A DNA stretch of 64,000 bases. It comes from RZYY01 sp036794825. GTDB taxonomy: Bacteria; Bacteroidota; Bacteroidia; Bacteroidales; 4484-276. The position numbers and the translations under genes are program-made. The DNA lies in the NCBI GenBank assembly GCA_036794825.1, contig DAIRGA010000015.1:1-64000 (forward strand). Reading direction: 5' to 3'. Shown one piece after another: positions 26,180 to 35,462 of this stretch. The notes under the pieces are model-generated. The model searched no databases. It was not told where the DNA came from and worked only from the letters and a program-made list of their open reading frames with translations. How positions within the stretch are numbered: the first letter of the stretch is position 1; every line of letters begins with the position of its first letter.

Positions 26180-26581
26180 ATGAAAACGTTAAAGATAATG
26201 CTGTTCCTGATGTTTGCAGGCATTTTCATCAGCGTCAACGCTCAGCAAAAGCCTGTTTCGGTTGAGATTATAAAGGATTCTGTCGCTGTTGAAGTGGCCG
26301 ATTCGACTACATACGAGATACTGGTTTTTGATGTCGGATTCGAAAACTGGCTGGCCACCAACAGCCGCCCAAAGTGGTACTACGAAAACGATTACTACCG
26401 GACAAAAAACCATCAGTACACCGTTGCCTGGAATAATCTTGTCCGCCAGGCGATGTACAGGCCTCCTTTTGAATATGAAATTGAGTTTGATCCAAAAGTT
26501 GATTATGGTTTGGATGTAAACTGGAAGCTTTACTGGTATTACAAATATTTGGAGCACACTCTCGGGATAACATTGAACTGA
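26180..26581 (+). CDS. DUF6146 family exported protein
   Basis: A 133-residue protein with a signal peptide (about residues 1-20, MKTLKIMLFLMFAGIFISV). The mature part has the DUF6146 pattern: YEILVFDVGFENWL, then a Pro-Lys.YY...YY segment, Q.V.AWN, and the closing D.KVDYGLDVNWKLYWYYKYLE. The family occurs in Bacteroidota and has no known function. The ATG at 26180 is chosen since it begins the signal peptide; an earlier in-frame start lacks support. It is convergent with the ctaB gene, 54 bp apart. Confidence 0.75.
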   Translation: MKTLKIMLFLMFAGIFISVNAQQKPVSVEIIKDSVAVEVADSTTYEILVFDVGFENWLATNSRPKWYYENDYYRTKNHQYTVAWNNLVRQAMYRPPFEYEIEFDPKVDYGLDVNWKLYWYYKYLEHTLGITLN

Positions 26582-26635
26582 CAATGTTGTAAACTGGCTT
26601 TTCAATACTCGGCTGGTTTGTTTTCTTCTCCTGTA

Positions 26636-27511
26636 CTATCTTCCAAGAGCATCAGCAATTAGCAGTAACATCATCAGAAAGTAGAAAACATTAAGACTTA
26701 TAAACGCCTTCCTCGGATCTGGGATTGAGTGTATCATAAACCATTTTCGGAACGAATAAAGCAGGTATAGTATAGTGGCTAATACCAACAAAGAGATTGT
26801 ATAAGAACTGATTATACCGAAAAGTACTATCATCACGGCTGCCATAGCGGTTGCAAATATCCAGAACAGGGTTAAACGGGCAATTTGCTGATCAGAAAAA
26901 TGAAGGGCTAACGTAGGGAAACCTGCTCGTTCGTAATCGCCGGTGTTTTTCAGAAGGATTAACCAGAAATGGGGTATTTGCCCGACAAAAAACAAAAAGG
27001 CGAGCAGAATTGCATGAAAATGCAGGATGTTACCACCGGCGGCAGTCCATCCGATAAGTGGAGGGATGGCGCCGATAAGCGCTCCAGGAATTGCTGCAAA
27101 AGCGGTGATTCGCTTTAGTGGTGTATAGACTCCATTGTAAAGGAAGATATTTATGATACCCAGAATTGCCGGGAGCACCGAATCGAGTTGATACATCAGG
27201 ATTAGTCCGGCTGCAATTAGTAAAACAGCGAAAATCCATGCCTGGCATTTCGTAATTACTCCGGCAGGAACGGGCCGGTTGCGGGTACGATCCATTAACA
27301 GATCGGTTTTTGCCTCTTCAATATGGTTAATAGCTGCAGAGCCGGCAGAAAGTAAAAAAACACCGGCTACCGTAATCAACCAGCCTTCAGCAAAAAAGCC
27401 CTCCTCAAGCAGACAACCGACGAGGGCAGAAAGTGCTACAGAAACAGAAATTACAGGCTTTGTAAGTTGAACGAAGGAGAAGAATTGCCTGATGTTAGCC
27501 TCCTTCCTTAT
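26636..27511 (-). CDS. ctaB: Heme O synthase (protoheme IX farnesyltransferase), start codon unusual
   Basis: A UbiA-family prenyltransferase that converts heme b to heme O for the terminal oxidase. The first aspartate-rich site is seen as NHIEEAKTDLLMDRT and RNRPVP. About nine helices follow, ending just before the convergent DUF6146 gene. The family's N-terminus (FFSFVQLTKPVISVSVALSAL) is encoded upstream of the first ATG/GTG/TTG, which is a TTG at 27379. The open frame continues to two ATA codons (27514 and 27511) overlapping the stop of coxB. Reading from 27511 gives 291 residues, the normal length. Either a rare ATA or ATC start is used with coupling to coxB, or the start was mutated or misread. 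It closes the act-cox operon. Confidence 0.8.
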   Translation of the reverse strand: MRKEANIRQFFSFVQLTKPVISVSVALSALVGCLLEEGFFAEGWLITVAGVFLLSAGSAAINHIEEAKTDLLMDRTRNRPVPAGVITKCQAWIFAVLLIAAGLILMYQLDSVLPAILGIINIFLYNGVYTPLKRITAFAAIPGALIGAIPPLIGWTAAGGNILHFHAILLAFLFFVGQIPHFWLILLKNTGDYERAGFPTLALHFSDQQIARLTLFWIFATAMAAVMIVLFGIISSYTISLLVLATILYLLYSFRKWFMIHSIPDPRKAFISLNVFYFLMMLLLIADALGR

Positions 27512-28446
27512 TATTTCAGTGTTTTGATGAACTCGATGATGAAGCCTATCTGCTCGTCACTCAGCTCATTTTTATACGAAATCATTTGTCCTTTGCGAAA
27601 TCCCTTAACCAGGTCGGCATCAGGCTCGTAAATGGAATGGCGAATGTATTCGTCATCAACAACTATTTCCCGTTCTTTTCCATCAGTAATTACCGTAATA
27701 GTTGATCCGTAGCGGCCTTTATAAGAAGGGCCGATAATTGCACGGCCATCATAGGAGTGGCAGGCAACGCAGCCTTTGGCTTCGACCAACTGCCGGCCCA
27801 GCATCGCAGGATCAACGCCCTCAGCTGGCTTGGCAGTAAATGCCGTGGTGTCGTTGTACCACTCATCGAATTTGTCGGGTTCCATTACAATCACTTCACT
27901 AATCATTAATGAATGCTGCAGCCCGCAGTATTCAGCACAGAAAACATTAAAAGTGCCGGTTTTGGTGGCCTGAAACCAGCTTCTTTTGGTGATTCCTGGC
28001 ACCATGTCTTCTTTGATTCTGAACGCCGGGATGTAAAAAGAGTGCAACACATCCAGTGCATTAAGGTCAACAATAACGGGCATATCGGTGGGAACGTAGA
28101 GTTTGTCGGATATCCTGCCATTTTCGTATTGGAACGAAAAGTTCCACATACGGGCGTTGGCAGTCACTTTCAATCCTTCTTCCGGCGGTTTTTTCATCGG
28201 AATCCAGCCTACATATCCATAATAAAACATGCCCAATACCAAAAGAACCGGTACTACTGTCCATATGATTTCGAGTGTTGTACTACCCTCAATCTGAACG
28301 GCTTTCGGATGCTTTTTCTGATTGTATCTGACCATGAACATAATCATGGCTGCCGTAATCCCAATAAGGAAAAAGAGGGAGATTCCGATAATCAATACAA
28401 AGGCGTTATCCACACCTTCTACAAATGTTGAGGCTCCTGAGTACAT
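27511..28446 (-). CDS. coxB: Cytochrome c oxidase subunit II with fused cytochrome c domain
   Basis: A 311-residue subunit II. Two N-terminal helices (about 16-40 and 70-90) anchor a periplasmic cupredoxin domain with the CuA motif FCAEYCGLQHSLM (about 185-197). A C-terminal cytochrome c domain binds one heme through CVACH (about 240-244) with a downstream Met in GQMISYKNEL. This fusion defines caa3-type oxidases. The start at 28446 (MYSGAS) is preferred to an ATG at 28482, because the latter would overlap the end of the subunit IV gene by 32 bp. It receives electrons from the alternative complex III encoded upstream in the same operon. Confidence 0.93.
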   Translation of the reverse strand: MYSGASTFVEGVDNAFVLIIGISLFFLIGITAAMIMFMVRYNQKKHPKAVQIEGSTTLEIIWTVVPVLLVLGMFYYGYVGWIPMKKPPEEGLKVTANARMWNFSFQYENGRISDKLYVPTDMPVIVDLNALDVLHSFYIPAFRIKEDMVPGITKRSWFQATKTGTFNVFCAEYCGLQHSLMISEVIVMEPDKFDEWYNDTTAFTAKPAEGVDPAMLGRQLVEAKGCVACHSYDGRAIIGPSYKGRYGSTITVITDGKEREIVVDDEYIRHSIYEPDADLVKGFRKGQMISYKNELSDEQIGFIIEFIKTLK

Positions 28447-28450
28447 ATCT

Positions 28451-28735
28451 TTATCTGTATAAGTAATCAAAAAATGTAACATAAAGCACCAGCAGGAATA
28501 CCGTAATGACCAGAACTGTGAAGATCAGAAAGATCTTGTTGTCAAACTTCAGGTGCATGAACCATGACATCACAGTTGCTGCCTTTATACCGGCGATCAG
28601 CATGGCGGAGGCTGTATTGAAGGGTCCCATTTCGATACGGGTAATCATAACGCTGACGAAAGTGAAAATAACCAGCGCTCCGAGAACGATCCATTGGGTC
28701 TTGTAACTTGTAATATGTGGTTTGTGTTCGCTCAT
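28451..28735 (-). CDS. Cytochrome c oxidase subunit IV
   Basis: A 94-residue protein with three membrane helices (about 14-33, 42-60 and 66-88). The sequence ITSYKTQWIVLGALVIFTFV and the loop AATVMSWFMHLKFD are typical of the bacterial COX4 family found in caa3 and bo3 oxidases. It helps assembly or stability of the oxidase core and has no cofactors. It lies between the subunit III and subunit II genes with gaps of 11 and 4 bp. Confidence 0.88.
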   Translation of the reverse strand: MSEHKPHITSYKTQWIVLGALVIFTFVSVMITRIEMGPFNTASAMLIAGIKAATVMSWFMHLKFDNKIFLIFTVLVITVFLLVLYVTFFDYLYR

Positions 28736-28746
28736 AACGTTGTTTT

Positions 28747-29364
28747 TTAATGGATTAGATAAAATAGCGGGAACAGGAAAATCCAGATCAGGTCAACAAG
28801 GTGCCAGTAAAGTCCGGCATTTTCGAGCCAAATGTAATCACCACTATTGATTTCATTTTTATTCATTTTTGAAATCACATATAAAAAAAGACCTATCCCG
28901 ATGATGATGTGAAGCGCGTGAATCCCGGTCATGACCCAATATAAACCATAAAACAGGATAGTTCCATGTCCCAGTTCGAGTAACTCAGCTCCGCTTGGGT
29001 AAAATCCGTAGCTGATTTTTTCGCCCCACTCAAAGTATTTGTTTATAAGAAAGAGTGCGGCAATGATTACCGTTGTGTAAACCATTATCAGCGACAACCG
29101 CTTATTCCCTTTCTGTATTGCTGTGATTGACATGGCAACCGTTGCACTACTGATAAGCAGAATTATAGTGTTCAGGGTTCCGATGGCTACATTGAGCTCT
29201 TCACCGGCCAACATAAAGGCTTCGGGATTGCGGTAGCGATACACGGCGTAGATGATAAACAGCATCCCGAACAAAAGCAATTCGGTAAATATGAAAAGCC
29301 ACATACCAAGTTTGTCGCCTTCATCATCACGATGAACGTGACTGTGTGCACTGTGTGTTGTCAT
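28747..29364 (-). CDS. coxC: Cytochrome c oxidase subunit III
   Basis: A 205-residue membrane protein with five helices, the short form used by bacterial caa3 oxidases. Marks include LGMWLFIFTELLLFGMLF at the start, the MTGIHALHIIIGI helix with the conserved His pair, and the closing NAGLYWHLVDLIWIFLFPLFY with the conserved WHFVD-like motif (here WHLVD). It binds no metals and stabilises subunit I. It follows coxA by 5 bp and precedes the subunit IV gene by 11 bp. Confidence 0.93.
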   Translation of the reverse strand: MTTHSAHSHVHRDDEGDKLGMWLFIFTELLLFGMLFIIYAVYRYRNPEAFMLAGEELNVAIGTLNTIILLISSATVAMSITAIQKGNKRLSLIMVYTTVIIAALFLINKYFEWGEKISYGFYPSGAELLELGHGTILFYGLYWVMTGIHALHIIIGIGLFLYVISKMNKNEINSGDYIWLENAGLYWHLVDLIWIFLFPLFYLIH

Positions 29365-29369
29365 GGTCG

Positions 29370-30980
29370 TTACGATTTATAGTGGTAAGGATCTGATTCG
29401 ACTACAGGAATTTCCTCGAAATTCTCAAGTGTAGGTGGAGTATCAACTGTCCATTCGAGCGTTTTTCCGCCCCAGGTGTTTTTCTCTGTTACTTTTACTC
29501 CATATCGTGCAGAGCGTACCAGGTTGGCGATGATGATCAGAAGCCCTGCAATCATTACAATAGCGCCCAGGGATGATAGGATGTTGCCTCCATGAAATTC
29601 AGGAAGATAATCGTAATACCTCCTGGGCATCCCGAGGATACCGAGGTAAAACATTGGAAGATAGAGTGCCAGGAATCCAACAAAAAAGATTCCCCACCCA
29701 AGGTTTGCCCAACTGGCGTCGTACATCCTCCCAAACATTTTCGGAAACCAGTAGTGAAGCGCAGCCATAAAAGCGTAACCCGTGCCTCCGAAAACAATGA
29801 AGTGGAAGTGAGCCACCACAAAGTGCGTGTCGTGAACATGCACGTTAGTGGCCAGTGACCCAAGCACAAGGCCGGTCAAACCGCCGATCATGAATACAAA
29901 AATGAAGGATACTGCCCAGAAAAAAGGTGTTTTCATAACAAGCGAACCTTTGTGCATAGTAGCCACCCAATTGAATACTTTAATAGCTGATGGAATGGCA
30001 ACCAGGAATGTGAGGAAAGAGAATGCGTATAAAGCAGTGCCGCTCATTCCGGAAGTAAACATGTGATGCCCCCAAACGAAATAACCAACAAATGCTATGG
30101 CAAGTGTGGAGAGCACAAGCGGTTTGTAGCCGAACAGAACCTTCCTCGAAAAAACCGGAATAATTTCACTGATTACTCCCATCGCAGGCAGGATCATGAT
30201 GTAAACGGCCGGGTGAGAATAAATCCAGAATAGATGCTGATAAAGCACTGGATCGCCGCCTTTGAGGGGGTCAAAAATTCCGACTCCCATCACACGCTCC
30301 ATGACTGTGAGCAGAAGAGTGATGCCAACCACCGGGGTAGCAAGTATTTGAATCCACGCTGTTCCATAAAGCGTCCAGGGGAACATTGGCATTTTAAACC
30401 AGGTCATCCCCGGCGCCCTGAGCCTGTGGATAGTTACCACAAAATTAATCCCTGTGAGAATGGATGAAAAACCCATTACAAATGCGCCGAGCAATACCGG
30501 AAGAATGTTGGCCGGAGTTTTAAAGCTGTAAGGGGCATAGAATGTCCACCCGGTATCCGGAGGAGCATCGCCGGTGACCAGCGAAAGCAGCACGATCAGG
30601 ATTCCGATAACATAAAGCCACCACGAAAGCAGGTTGATCTTTGGCAATGCTACGTCTTTGGCGCCAATCATAATTGGCAGGAAGAAGTTACCAAAAACTG
30701 CCGGCAGCCCGGGCACCACAATGATGAAAATCATAATTACTCCGTGCAGCGTAAACAGGCTGTTGTAAGTTGCCGGTCCCATAATCGTACCACCGGGTGC
30801 TATCAGCTCGGTTTTCATTAGCAATCCGAAAATTGCTCCCAGTGAGAAGAAAACGAGCATGGTGTATAGATACAGCAGCCCGATGCGTTTGTGGTCAGTC
30901 GAAAATATCCAGCCTTTTAGTCCCTGGTATTTGCCCCGGTAATCGAGGTAACTGACGTAATCAGTAGTAGTGTTTGACAT
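29370..30980 (-). CDS. coxA: Cytochrome c oxidase subunit I (A2-type)
   Basis: A 536-residue heme-copper oxidase core with 12 or more helices. Heme and CuB ligands are visible: His in LFTLHGVIMIF, the IYSHPAVY segment with the CuB His-Tyr pair, GHHMFTSG with two CuB His, and DTHFVVAHFHFIVFGG with the heme His pair. The D-channel region reads YSHPAV in place of the usual HPEV glutamate; this YSHPxV pattern is the signature of A2-type oxidases, first defined in Rhodothermus-like bacteria. It reduces oxygen to water and pumps protons. It is the first oxidase gene, 10 bp after the SCO1 gene. Confidence 0.95.
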   Translation of the reverse strand: MSNTTTDYVSYLDYRGKYQGLKGWIFSTDHKRIGLLYLYTMLVFFSLGAIFGLLMKTELIAPGGTIMGPATYNSLFTLHGVIMIFIIVVPGLPAVFGNFFLPIMIGAKDVALPKINLLSWWLYVIGILIVLLSLVTGDAPPDTGWTFYAPYSFKTPANILPVLLGAFVMGFSSILTGINFVVTIHRLRAPGMTWFKMPMFPWTLYGTAWIQILATPVVGITLLLTVMERVMGVGIFDPLKGGDPVLYQHLFWIYSHPAVYIMILPAMGVISEIIPVFSRKVLFGYKPLVLSTLAIAFVGYFVWGHHMFTSGMSGTALYAFSFLTFLVAIPSAIKVFNWVATMHKGSLVMKTPFFWAVSFIFVFMIGGLTGLVLGSLATNVHVHDTHFVVAHFHFIVFGGTGYAFMAALHYWFPKMFGRMYDASWANLGWGIFFVGFLALYLPMFYLGILGMPRRYYDYLPEFHGGNILSSLGAIVMIAGLLIIIANLVRSARYGVKVTEKNTWGGKTLEWTVDTPPTLENFEEIPVVESDPYHYKS

Positions 30981-30990
30981 GTTATTTGAG

Positions 30991-31788
30991 CTAATTTGTT
31001 TGATTCGATTGAACTTTTTTTCGCGGTTTAATCACGAGGAAAAGGAAAATCACCAAAGTAAAGAAAAGGATGATGGTGCCCGATACTTTGGTTACATTCA
31101 TTACATACCGGTTCCCCTCAGGGTCGTAAGCGTAACAGTAGGAGAGTAGCCGACTCATGGAGGGTCCTGAGCGGTCTTCGGAAGTTTCGATAACCGCCAT
31201 CTTCAGATCAATGGGCAGAAAATAGGTGCCATGCAGGTAGCGGGTTATTTTCCCTGTTTTACTAACAAAGATCATGGCAGAGGTGTGGGAGAAATCAACT
31301 CCGGTTTTTTTGTATTTAAAACCCACTGCTTCAGTTACTTTTGCTATATTGGCACTATCTGCCACAAAAAATTTCCAACCCTCTTCATCAAAATCTTTTT
31401 TGATAAGATTATGGTAGTTGTTTCGGTTCGATTTGGCCAGTTCAACACCTTCGCGCATATCAAAACTGATCGTAAGAATCTGATAATCCTTACCAATCTC
31501 AAGATTACTGCTGTTGATCACATCTGCCACAGCCGTCATAAAGGGGCTGCAAATGCCCGGACAGCGATAATAAACCAAAGCAATCACTGTTGGCTTGTCG
31601 AGCAGGTCGTAGAAACTCTTTTCCTGACCAAGATGGTCAATCAGCACAATATCTTTGGGCAGATAAGTATCCAGCCTTTCAAAAATACCGATTTCACCTT
31701 CAACAGGAATGTACTGAGTTACAGGCGCCTGTGCCCTGATGTTTGCCGAAAGGAGGAGAATTAGCAGTATGTTGATTATATATCTCAT
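30991..31788 (-). CDS. SCO1/SenC family copper chaperone
   Basis: A 265-residue exported protein with a thioredoxin-like fold. An N-terminal signal peptide is at about 1-19. The copper-binding CxxxC is in YYRCPGICSPF (about 92-102) and the distal His ligand is in VDFSHTSAMIFV (about 185-196). A C-terminal membrane helix (about 235-255, TIILFFTLVIFLFLVI) anchors it. SCO proteins load the CuA site of subunit II. Its position between actF and coxA, with 1- and 10-bp gaps, fits this role for the oxidase of the same operon. Confidence 0.9.
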   Translation of the reverse strand: MRYIINILLILLLSANIRAQAPVTQYIPVEGEIGIFERLDTYLPKDIVLIDHLGQEKSFYDLLDKPTVIALVYYRCPGICSPFMTAVADVINSSNLEIGKDYQILTISFDMREGVELAKSNRNNYHNLIKKDFDEEGWKFFVADSANIAKVTEAVGFKYKKTGVDFSHTSAMIFVSKTGKITRYLHGTYFLPIDLKMAVIETSEDRSGPSMSRLLSYCYAYDPEGNRYVMNVTKVSGTIILFFTLVIFLFLVIKPRKKVQSNQTN

Positions 31789-31789
31789 T

Positions 31790-32950
31790 TTAAAGGTGAT
31801 GATGGTAGCTTTCGTTAAGTTGAGGGTGATTCACGGGTACGATAGTGGATTTACTGAGCATCTCGAAAGTGAGGATGATAAAGAGTCCAAAATATCCCAG
31901 CCACATTCCAACTTCGATAAATCCAAATTTCATCTGGCCATAGCTGCCGGGCATTATAGCAAGGTATAACATTATCCAAAGGCCAATCATCAGTAGAACT
32001 GACATCGAAATCAGGGTGAATTTTTTTCTGCCTAAATCATCTGAAATCAGCGACAGGAAAGGAATTGCGAAGTTGATGAAGAAATCTGCGTAAAACACAA
32101 CCTTCCATTCGCCGAGGAACCTGGGGTGATAATAGACCGTCAGTTCGGGAATATTGGCGTACCAGGTGATCAGGAATTGCATAAACCACAGGTATCCCCA
32201 AACAATCGAAAAACGGAACAGGTATCTTGCGAGATCGTGCAGGTGGGCTTCGTTCATTTGTGGGAAATAGCCGGCTTTATTTAGGAAGAGGATAATCAGC
32301 ACAATCGAAGCCACTCCGTAATACATACTGGTAATCATTGTCCTGAAGCCGAACATAGTACTGTACCAGTGCGCATCAATGGTCATCAGCCAGTCAATAC
32401 CGGCCAGCGAGAAAAGCAACACTGCCGCGAAAACGAAAATTCTGCCGTATTTTGCGCTTTGCAGGTAAAGTTCACCATCAGCAAAACGATCTTCCTGGAG
32501 TGCCAGTTTTCTTAACTTTGCCCAAAGCACTATCCAAAGGGCGAAATAAATCACCATTCTGATCATGAAGAAAGGAACATTCAGGTAGGGAGATTTGTGC
32601 TTTAGCAGTTTATCGGTGTCCATGATTCCGGGTTCAGCCCATTCGTAAATGTGTTCAAGGCCGAAGAATATCAGCAGCATCAGGATGAAAGCCACGGGCA
32701 TGAATGTTCCCAGTGAAAGTGGTATCCGCTGAAACATTGCTGACCAGGATGATTGGGTTATGAACTGAATACCGTAAAACATCATGGCGCCAATAGCAAT
32801 GGTCAGAAAATACAAGTTGTTGAGCAGGATGTTCGACCATGTCCGATCGGGATCGGTGAGAAACCCTGTGACCAACGCTGCAATCCCGATAACAAATAGA
32901 ACGGCTCCAACTATCTTAAGCCTTTTTGGTGGGTTAAAAGTTGTTTGCAT
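31790..32950 (-). CDS. actF: Alternative complex III subunit ActF
   Basis: A 386-residue integral membrane protein with about ten helices, related to the NrfD-like ActC but shorter. The pattern PPKRLKIVGAVLFVIGIAAL, LFSLAGIDWLMTIDAHWYSTMFG and WGYLWFMQFLITWYANIPE is typical of ActF proteins. It belongs to the membrane part of alternative complex III, a quinol:cytochrome c oxidoreductase unrelated to bc1. The segment IDWLMTIDAHWYSTMFG holds conserved acidic and His residues that may take part in proton movement. It is the last act gene, 1 bp before the SCO1 gene and 3 bp after actE. Confidence 0.92.
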   Translation of the reverse strand: MQTTFNPPKRLKIVGAVLFVIGIAALVTGFLTDPDRTWSNILLNNLYFLTIAIGAMMFYGIQFITQSSWSAMFQRIPLSLGTFMPVAFILMLLIFFGLEHIYEWAEPGIMDTDKLLKHKSPYLNVPFFMIRMVIYFALWIVLWAKLRKLALQEDRFADGELYLQSAKYGRIFVFAAVLLFSLAGIDWLMTIDAHWYSTMFGFRTMITSMYYGVASIVLIILFLNKAGYFPQMNEAHLHDLARYLFRFSIVWGYLWFMQFLITWYANIPELTVYYHPRFLGEWKVVFYADFFINFAIPFLSLISDDLGRKKFTLISMSVLLMIGLWIMLYLAIMPGSYGQMKFGFIEVGMWLGYFGLFIILTFEMLSKSTIVPVNHPQLNESYHHHL

Positions 32951-32953
32951 AGG

Positions 32954-33538
32954 TTATTTTTTCTGAATCATTTTTTCGACGTAAGCAACTATTTTCCAGC
33001 GGTCTTCAGGGCGAATCAGCGAAGCATGCTGCCCCATTACCCCAAAACCGTGTGAGATGGTATGATAAATTTGACCGGAGTTTTGTTCCATCACTGTTGG
33101 GTCGGTAAGCGACCGGGGCGGCACAGTGTATTTTCCGCTCGTATGAAGTCTCCCTTTGCCATCTCCCAGTTCACCATGACACTGATTGCAGTAAATATCG
33201 TACAGATATTTGCCCTCATCCAGCGTTTTTTGGTTAAGAGCGATTGGGCTTATCAGCTCTCGTCCGGGGCGGTCAACCAGCGTATCGTACTCGTAATAAC
33301 GATGTGGAACCATATCCACAGGAATTGTTCCCTCCACAGGGGTTTGCATCGTTTTCCCATTGGGCATGGCCGGGTTTTCGGTGTAGGTCTTGAAGGCTTT
33401 GCTGTGTGCCATGTCGGGGAAATATTCGAAGCCCTTGTCATTGCGCGAGCGATCGCACGACCCGAGGGTTATTACTGCAATCAGCATCAGCAGGCTAAAG
33501 TTGCACTGATATCTTGTATTCTTCAGCATATTGTTCAT
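32954..33538 (-). CDS. actE: Alternative complex III subunit ActE, monoheme cytochrome c lipoprotein
   Basis: A 194-residue lipoprotein cytochrome c. The start at 33538 (MNNMLKN) avoids overlap with actD. The lipobox is TLGSC (about residues 24-28). One heme is bound through CNQCH (about 114-118), and Met in the FGVMGQHASLI segment is the likely axial ligand. ActE sits on the periplasmic face and is a likely electron donor site towards the oxidase subunit II. It lies between actD and actF with short gaps (7 and 3 bp). Confidence 0.92.
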   Translation of the reverse strand: MNNMLKNTRYQCNFSLLMLIAVITLGSCDRSRNDKGFEYFPDMAHSKAFKTYTENPAMPNGKTMQTPVEGTIPVDMVPHRYYEYDTLVDRPGRELISPIALNQKTLDEGKYLYDIYCNQCHGELGDGKGRLHTSGKYTVPPRSLTDPTVMEQNSGQIYHTISHGFGVMGQHASLIRPEDRWKIVAYVEKMIQKK

Positions 33539-33545
33539 GTATAGA

Positions 33546-34055
33546 TTATTCGACATCTTCTTCTCTGATTTCCATGGCTCCGGATTCTTTGAGCACGGCT
33601 TTAACCTTGTCAGCATCTGCTGGTTTTTGAATCAGCATGGCAAACTGGTCGTCAAGAACCCGCGGAATGATGATTTTGGCCTTCTTTCCGGGATAATACT
33701 TTATTCTGCCTAAAAGCGTAAAGACTGAAAGTGTGGCAGTGGTTAGGATTGTCATTAAATACATCAGCACAACCATGGGCGGAAAACTAAAGAGTGGCTT
33801 TCCGCCGTAACGGATAGGATAATCAATCACCGAAACCCAGTAAACAAAAGAAAAAGTCAAGACTATCGCCATCACACCATAAAAGAATGCAAGGTGAGGG
33901 ATACGTGTTCTTTTGGTAAGGTATTTCAGGATGTCATGATCGGCGCAAGGACCATAAATATCGTGGATATCCACTTTCTGATCCTTCAATGTTTTCAATG
34001 CTTTGACCACTTTGGCCTCGTCATCGAATATTCCGACTATTTGTTTTGTTTTCAT
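33546..34055 (-). CDS. actD: Alternative complex III subunit ActD (DUF3341)
   Basis: A 169-residue membrane protein. An N-terminal cytoplasmic domain begins KQIVGIFDDEAKVVKALKTLK, then two helices (about 58-80 and 93-115) with the GGKPLFSFPPMVVLMYL segment typical of DUF3341. The C-terminus (about 125-169) is a small soluble domain (DDQFAMLIQ). ActD is a structural subunit without cofactors. The gene follows actC with a 2-bp gap. Confidence 0.92.
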   Translation of the reverse strand: MKTKQIVGIFDDEAKVVKALKTLKDQKVDIHDIYGPCADHDILKYLTKRTRIPHLAFFYGVMAIVLTFSFVYWVSVIDYPIRYGGKPLFSFPPMVVLMYLMTILTTATLSVFTLLGRIKYYPGKKAKIIIPRVLDDQFAMLIQKPADADKVKAVLKESGAMEIREEDVE

Positions 34056-34057
34056 GG

Positions 34058-35425
34058 CTATTCGGTTTTTTGTGTTTTCTTTCTTTCCGATCTGGCTATC
34101 GGTTTCACCTCATTCACCGCAATGATGGGGATATATCTCACAAAGAGCAGCATTCCGCAGAAGAACAGACCAAAAGTGCCGACATAAATTCCAATATCTA
34201 CCAGAGTAGGGCTGTAATCGGTCCAGCTTGAAGGAAGGAAATCCTGTGAGAGTGAGGATACGATGATGATATATCTTTCGAACCACATCCCGATGTTGAT
34301 GAATACGGAGATCATGAAAAGCACAACCAGGTTTGTCCGTGCCCACTTGAACCAGAAAAATTGCGGGAAGATTGCGTTGAATGCAAACATGAGCCAGAAT
34401 CCAACGGCATAGGTTCCTGTAGCCCTGGCATTAAAGAAAGTGTGAATTTCATAGTTTACACCTGAGTACCAGGCAGTGAATAGCTCGGTAACGTAAGCGA
34501 GGCCGATGATCAAACTGCCGTACTTGAGCACCTGGGCAATGTTTTCGAGGTGTTTACCAGTTACAAATTCTGTGAGGTTGAATAGTTTGCGCATCAGGAT
34601 CATCAGGGTTAATACCATGGCAAATCCTGAAAAGATAGCGCCTACAAAGAAGTAGGGTGGAAGAATGGTAGCGTGCCAGCCCGGAAGCACTGAAACGGCA
34701 AAGTCGAGAGCCACAATAGTATGCACCGAAATTACCAGCGGTGCAGCCAGACCGCCCAAAAGTTTCATCACGGTTTCGTATTTACTGTATACCCTCATGG
34801 AACCGTTCCAGCCCATACTCAATATTCCGTAAATGGCTTTTTTAATTTTATTGGTTGCCCTGTCGCGGATGGTGGCCAAATCGGGTATCATACCGAAATA
34901 CCATAGGGTGATGGACATCAGCAGGTAGGTGCTGATAGCCAGCACGTCCCAAAACAGCGGGGAGTTAAAGTTGGTCCATACCTCGCGGGAGTTGGGATAG
35001 GGGAGGATGAAAAACACAAGCCATGGTCTTCCGAGGTGAAGCACCGGGAATAATCCGGCACACATTACCGCAAACACAGTCATTGCTTCGGCCGACCGGT
35101 TGATCGAGCCTGCCCACTTTTGCCTGAAAACCAGGAAAAAGATGGTGAAGGCGGTACCCGCGTGCCCAATACCAATCCACCAAACAAAGTTGATAATGTC
35201 CCAACCCCAGCCCACAGCGTTGGTAAGCCCCCAGGTTCCCAATCCGACGGCTATAGTCTGATATACTGCCCAGGCGCCGTAAGCCAGCATCAGCGTGCCG
35301 ACAGCCATGGCTGCAAACCACCACTTCGCAGGCTTTTTTTCGACGTTGGCCAGCAGGTCGTCCGATATCTGGCCGTAACTTTTATTACCCTCTACCAGAG
35401 GGATTTTAAGCTCGTTTACTATCAT
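34058..35425 (-). CDS. actC: Alternative complex III subunit ActC (NrfD family)
   Basis: A 455-residue NrfD/PsrC-family membrane protein with about ten helices. It contains HAGTAFTIFFLVFRQKW, SINRSAEAMTVFAVMCAGLFPVLHLGRPW and WDVLAISTYLL, which mark the quinol-binding side. In alternative complex III, ActC binds the quinol and passes electrons to the iron-sulfur clusters of ActB. The gene lies 37 bp after actB and 2 bp before actD. Confidence 0.94.
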   Translation of the reverse strand: MIVNELKIPLVEGNKSYGQISDDLLANVEKKPAKWWFAAMAVGTLMLAYGAWAVYQTIAVGLGTWGLTNAVGWGWDIINFVWWIGIGHAGTAFTIFFLVFRQKWAGSINRSAEAMTVFAVMCAGLFPVLHLGRPWLVFFILPYPNSREVWTNFNSPLFWDVLAISTYLLMSITLWYFGMIPDLATIRDRATNKIKKAIYGILSMGWNGSMRVYSKYETVMKLLGGLAAPLVISVHTIVALDFAVSVLPGWHATILPPYFFVGAIFSGFAMVLTLMILMRKLFNLTEFVTGKHLENIAQVLKYGSLIIGLAYVTELFTAWYSGVNYEIHTFFNARATGTYAVGFWLMFAFNAIFPQFFWFKWARTNLVVLFMISVFINIGMWFERYIIIVSSLSQDFLPSSWTDYSPTLVDIGIYVGTFGLFFCGMLLFVRYIPIIAVNEVKPIARSERKKTQKTE

Positions 35426-35462
35426 GAGATTATTGCGTATTTTTCGTTCATAATCTGGTTAA

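Noticed and set aside
28447..28482. Longer N-terminus for cytochrome oxidase subunit II
   Set aside because: It overlaps the conserved C-terminus of subunit IV by 32 bp, and the ATG at 28446 gives a normal start.
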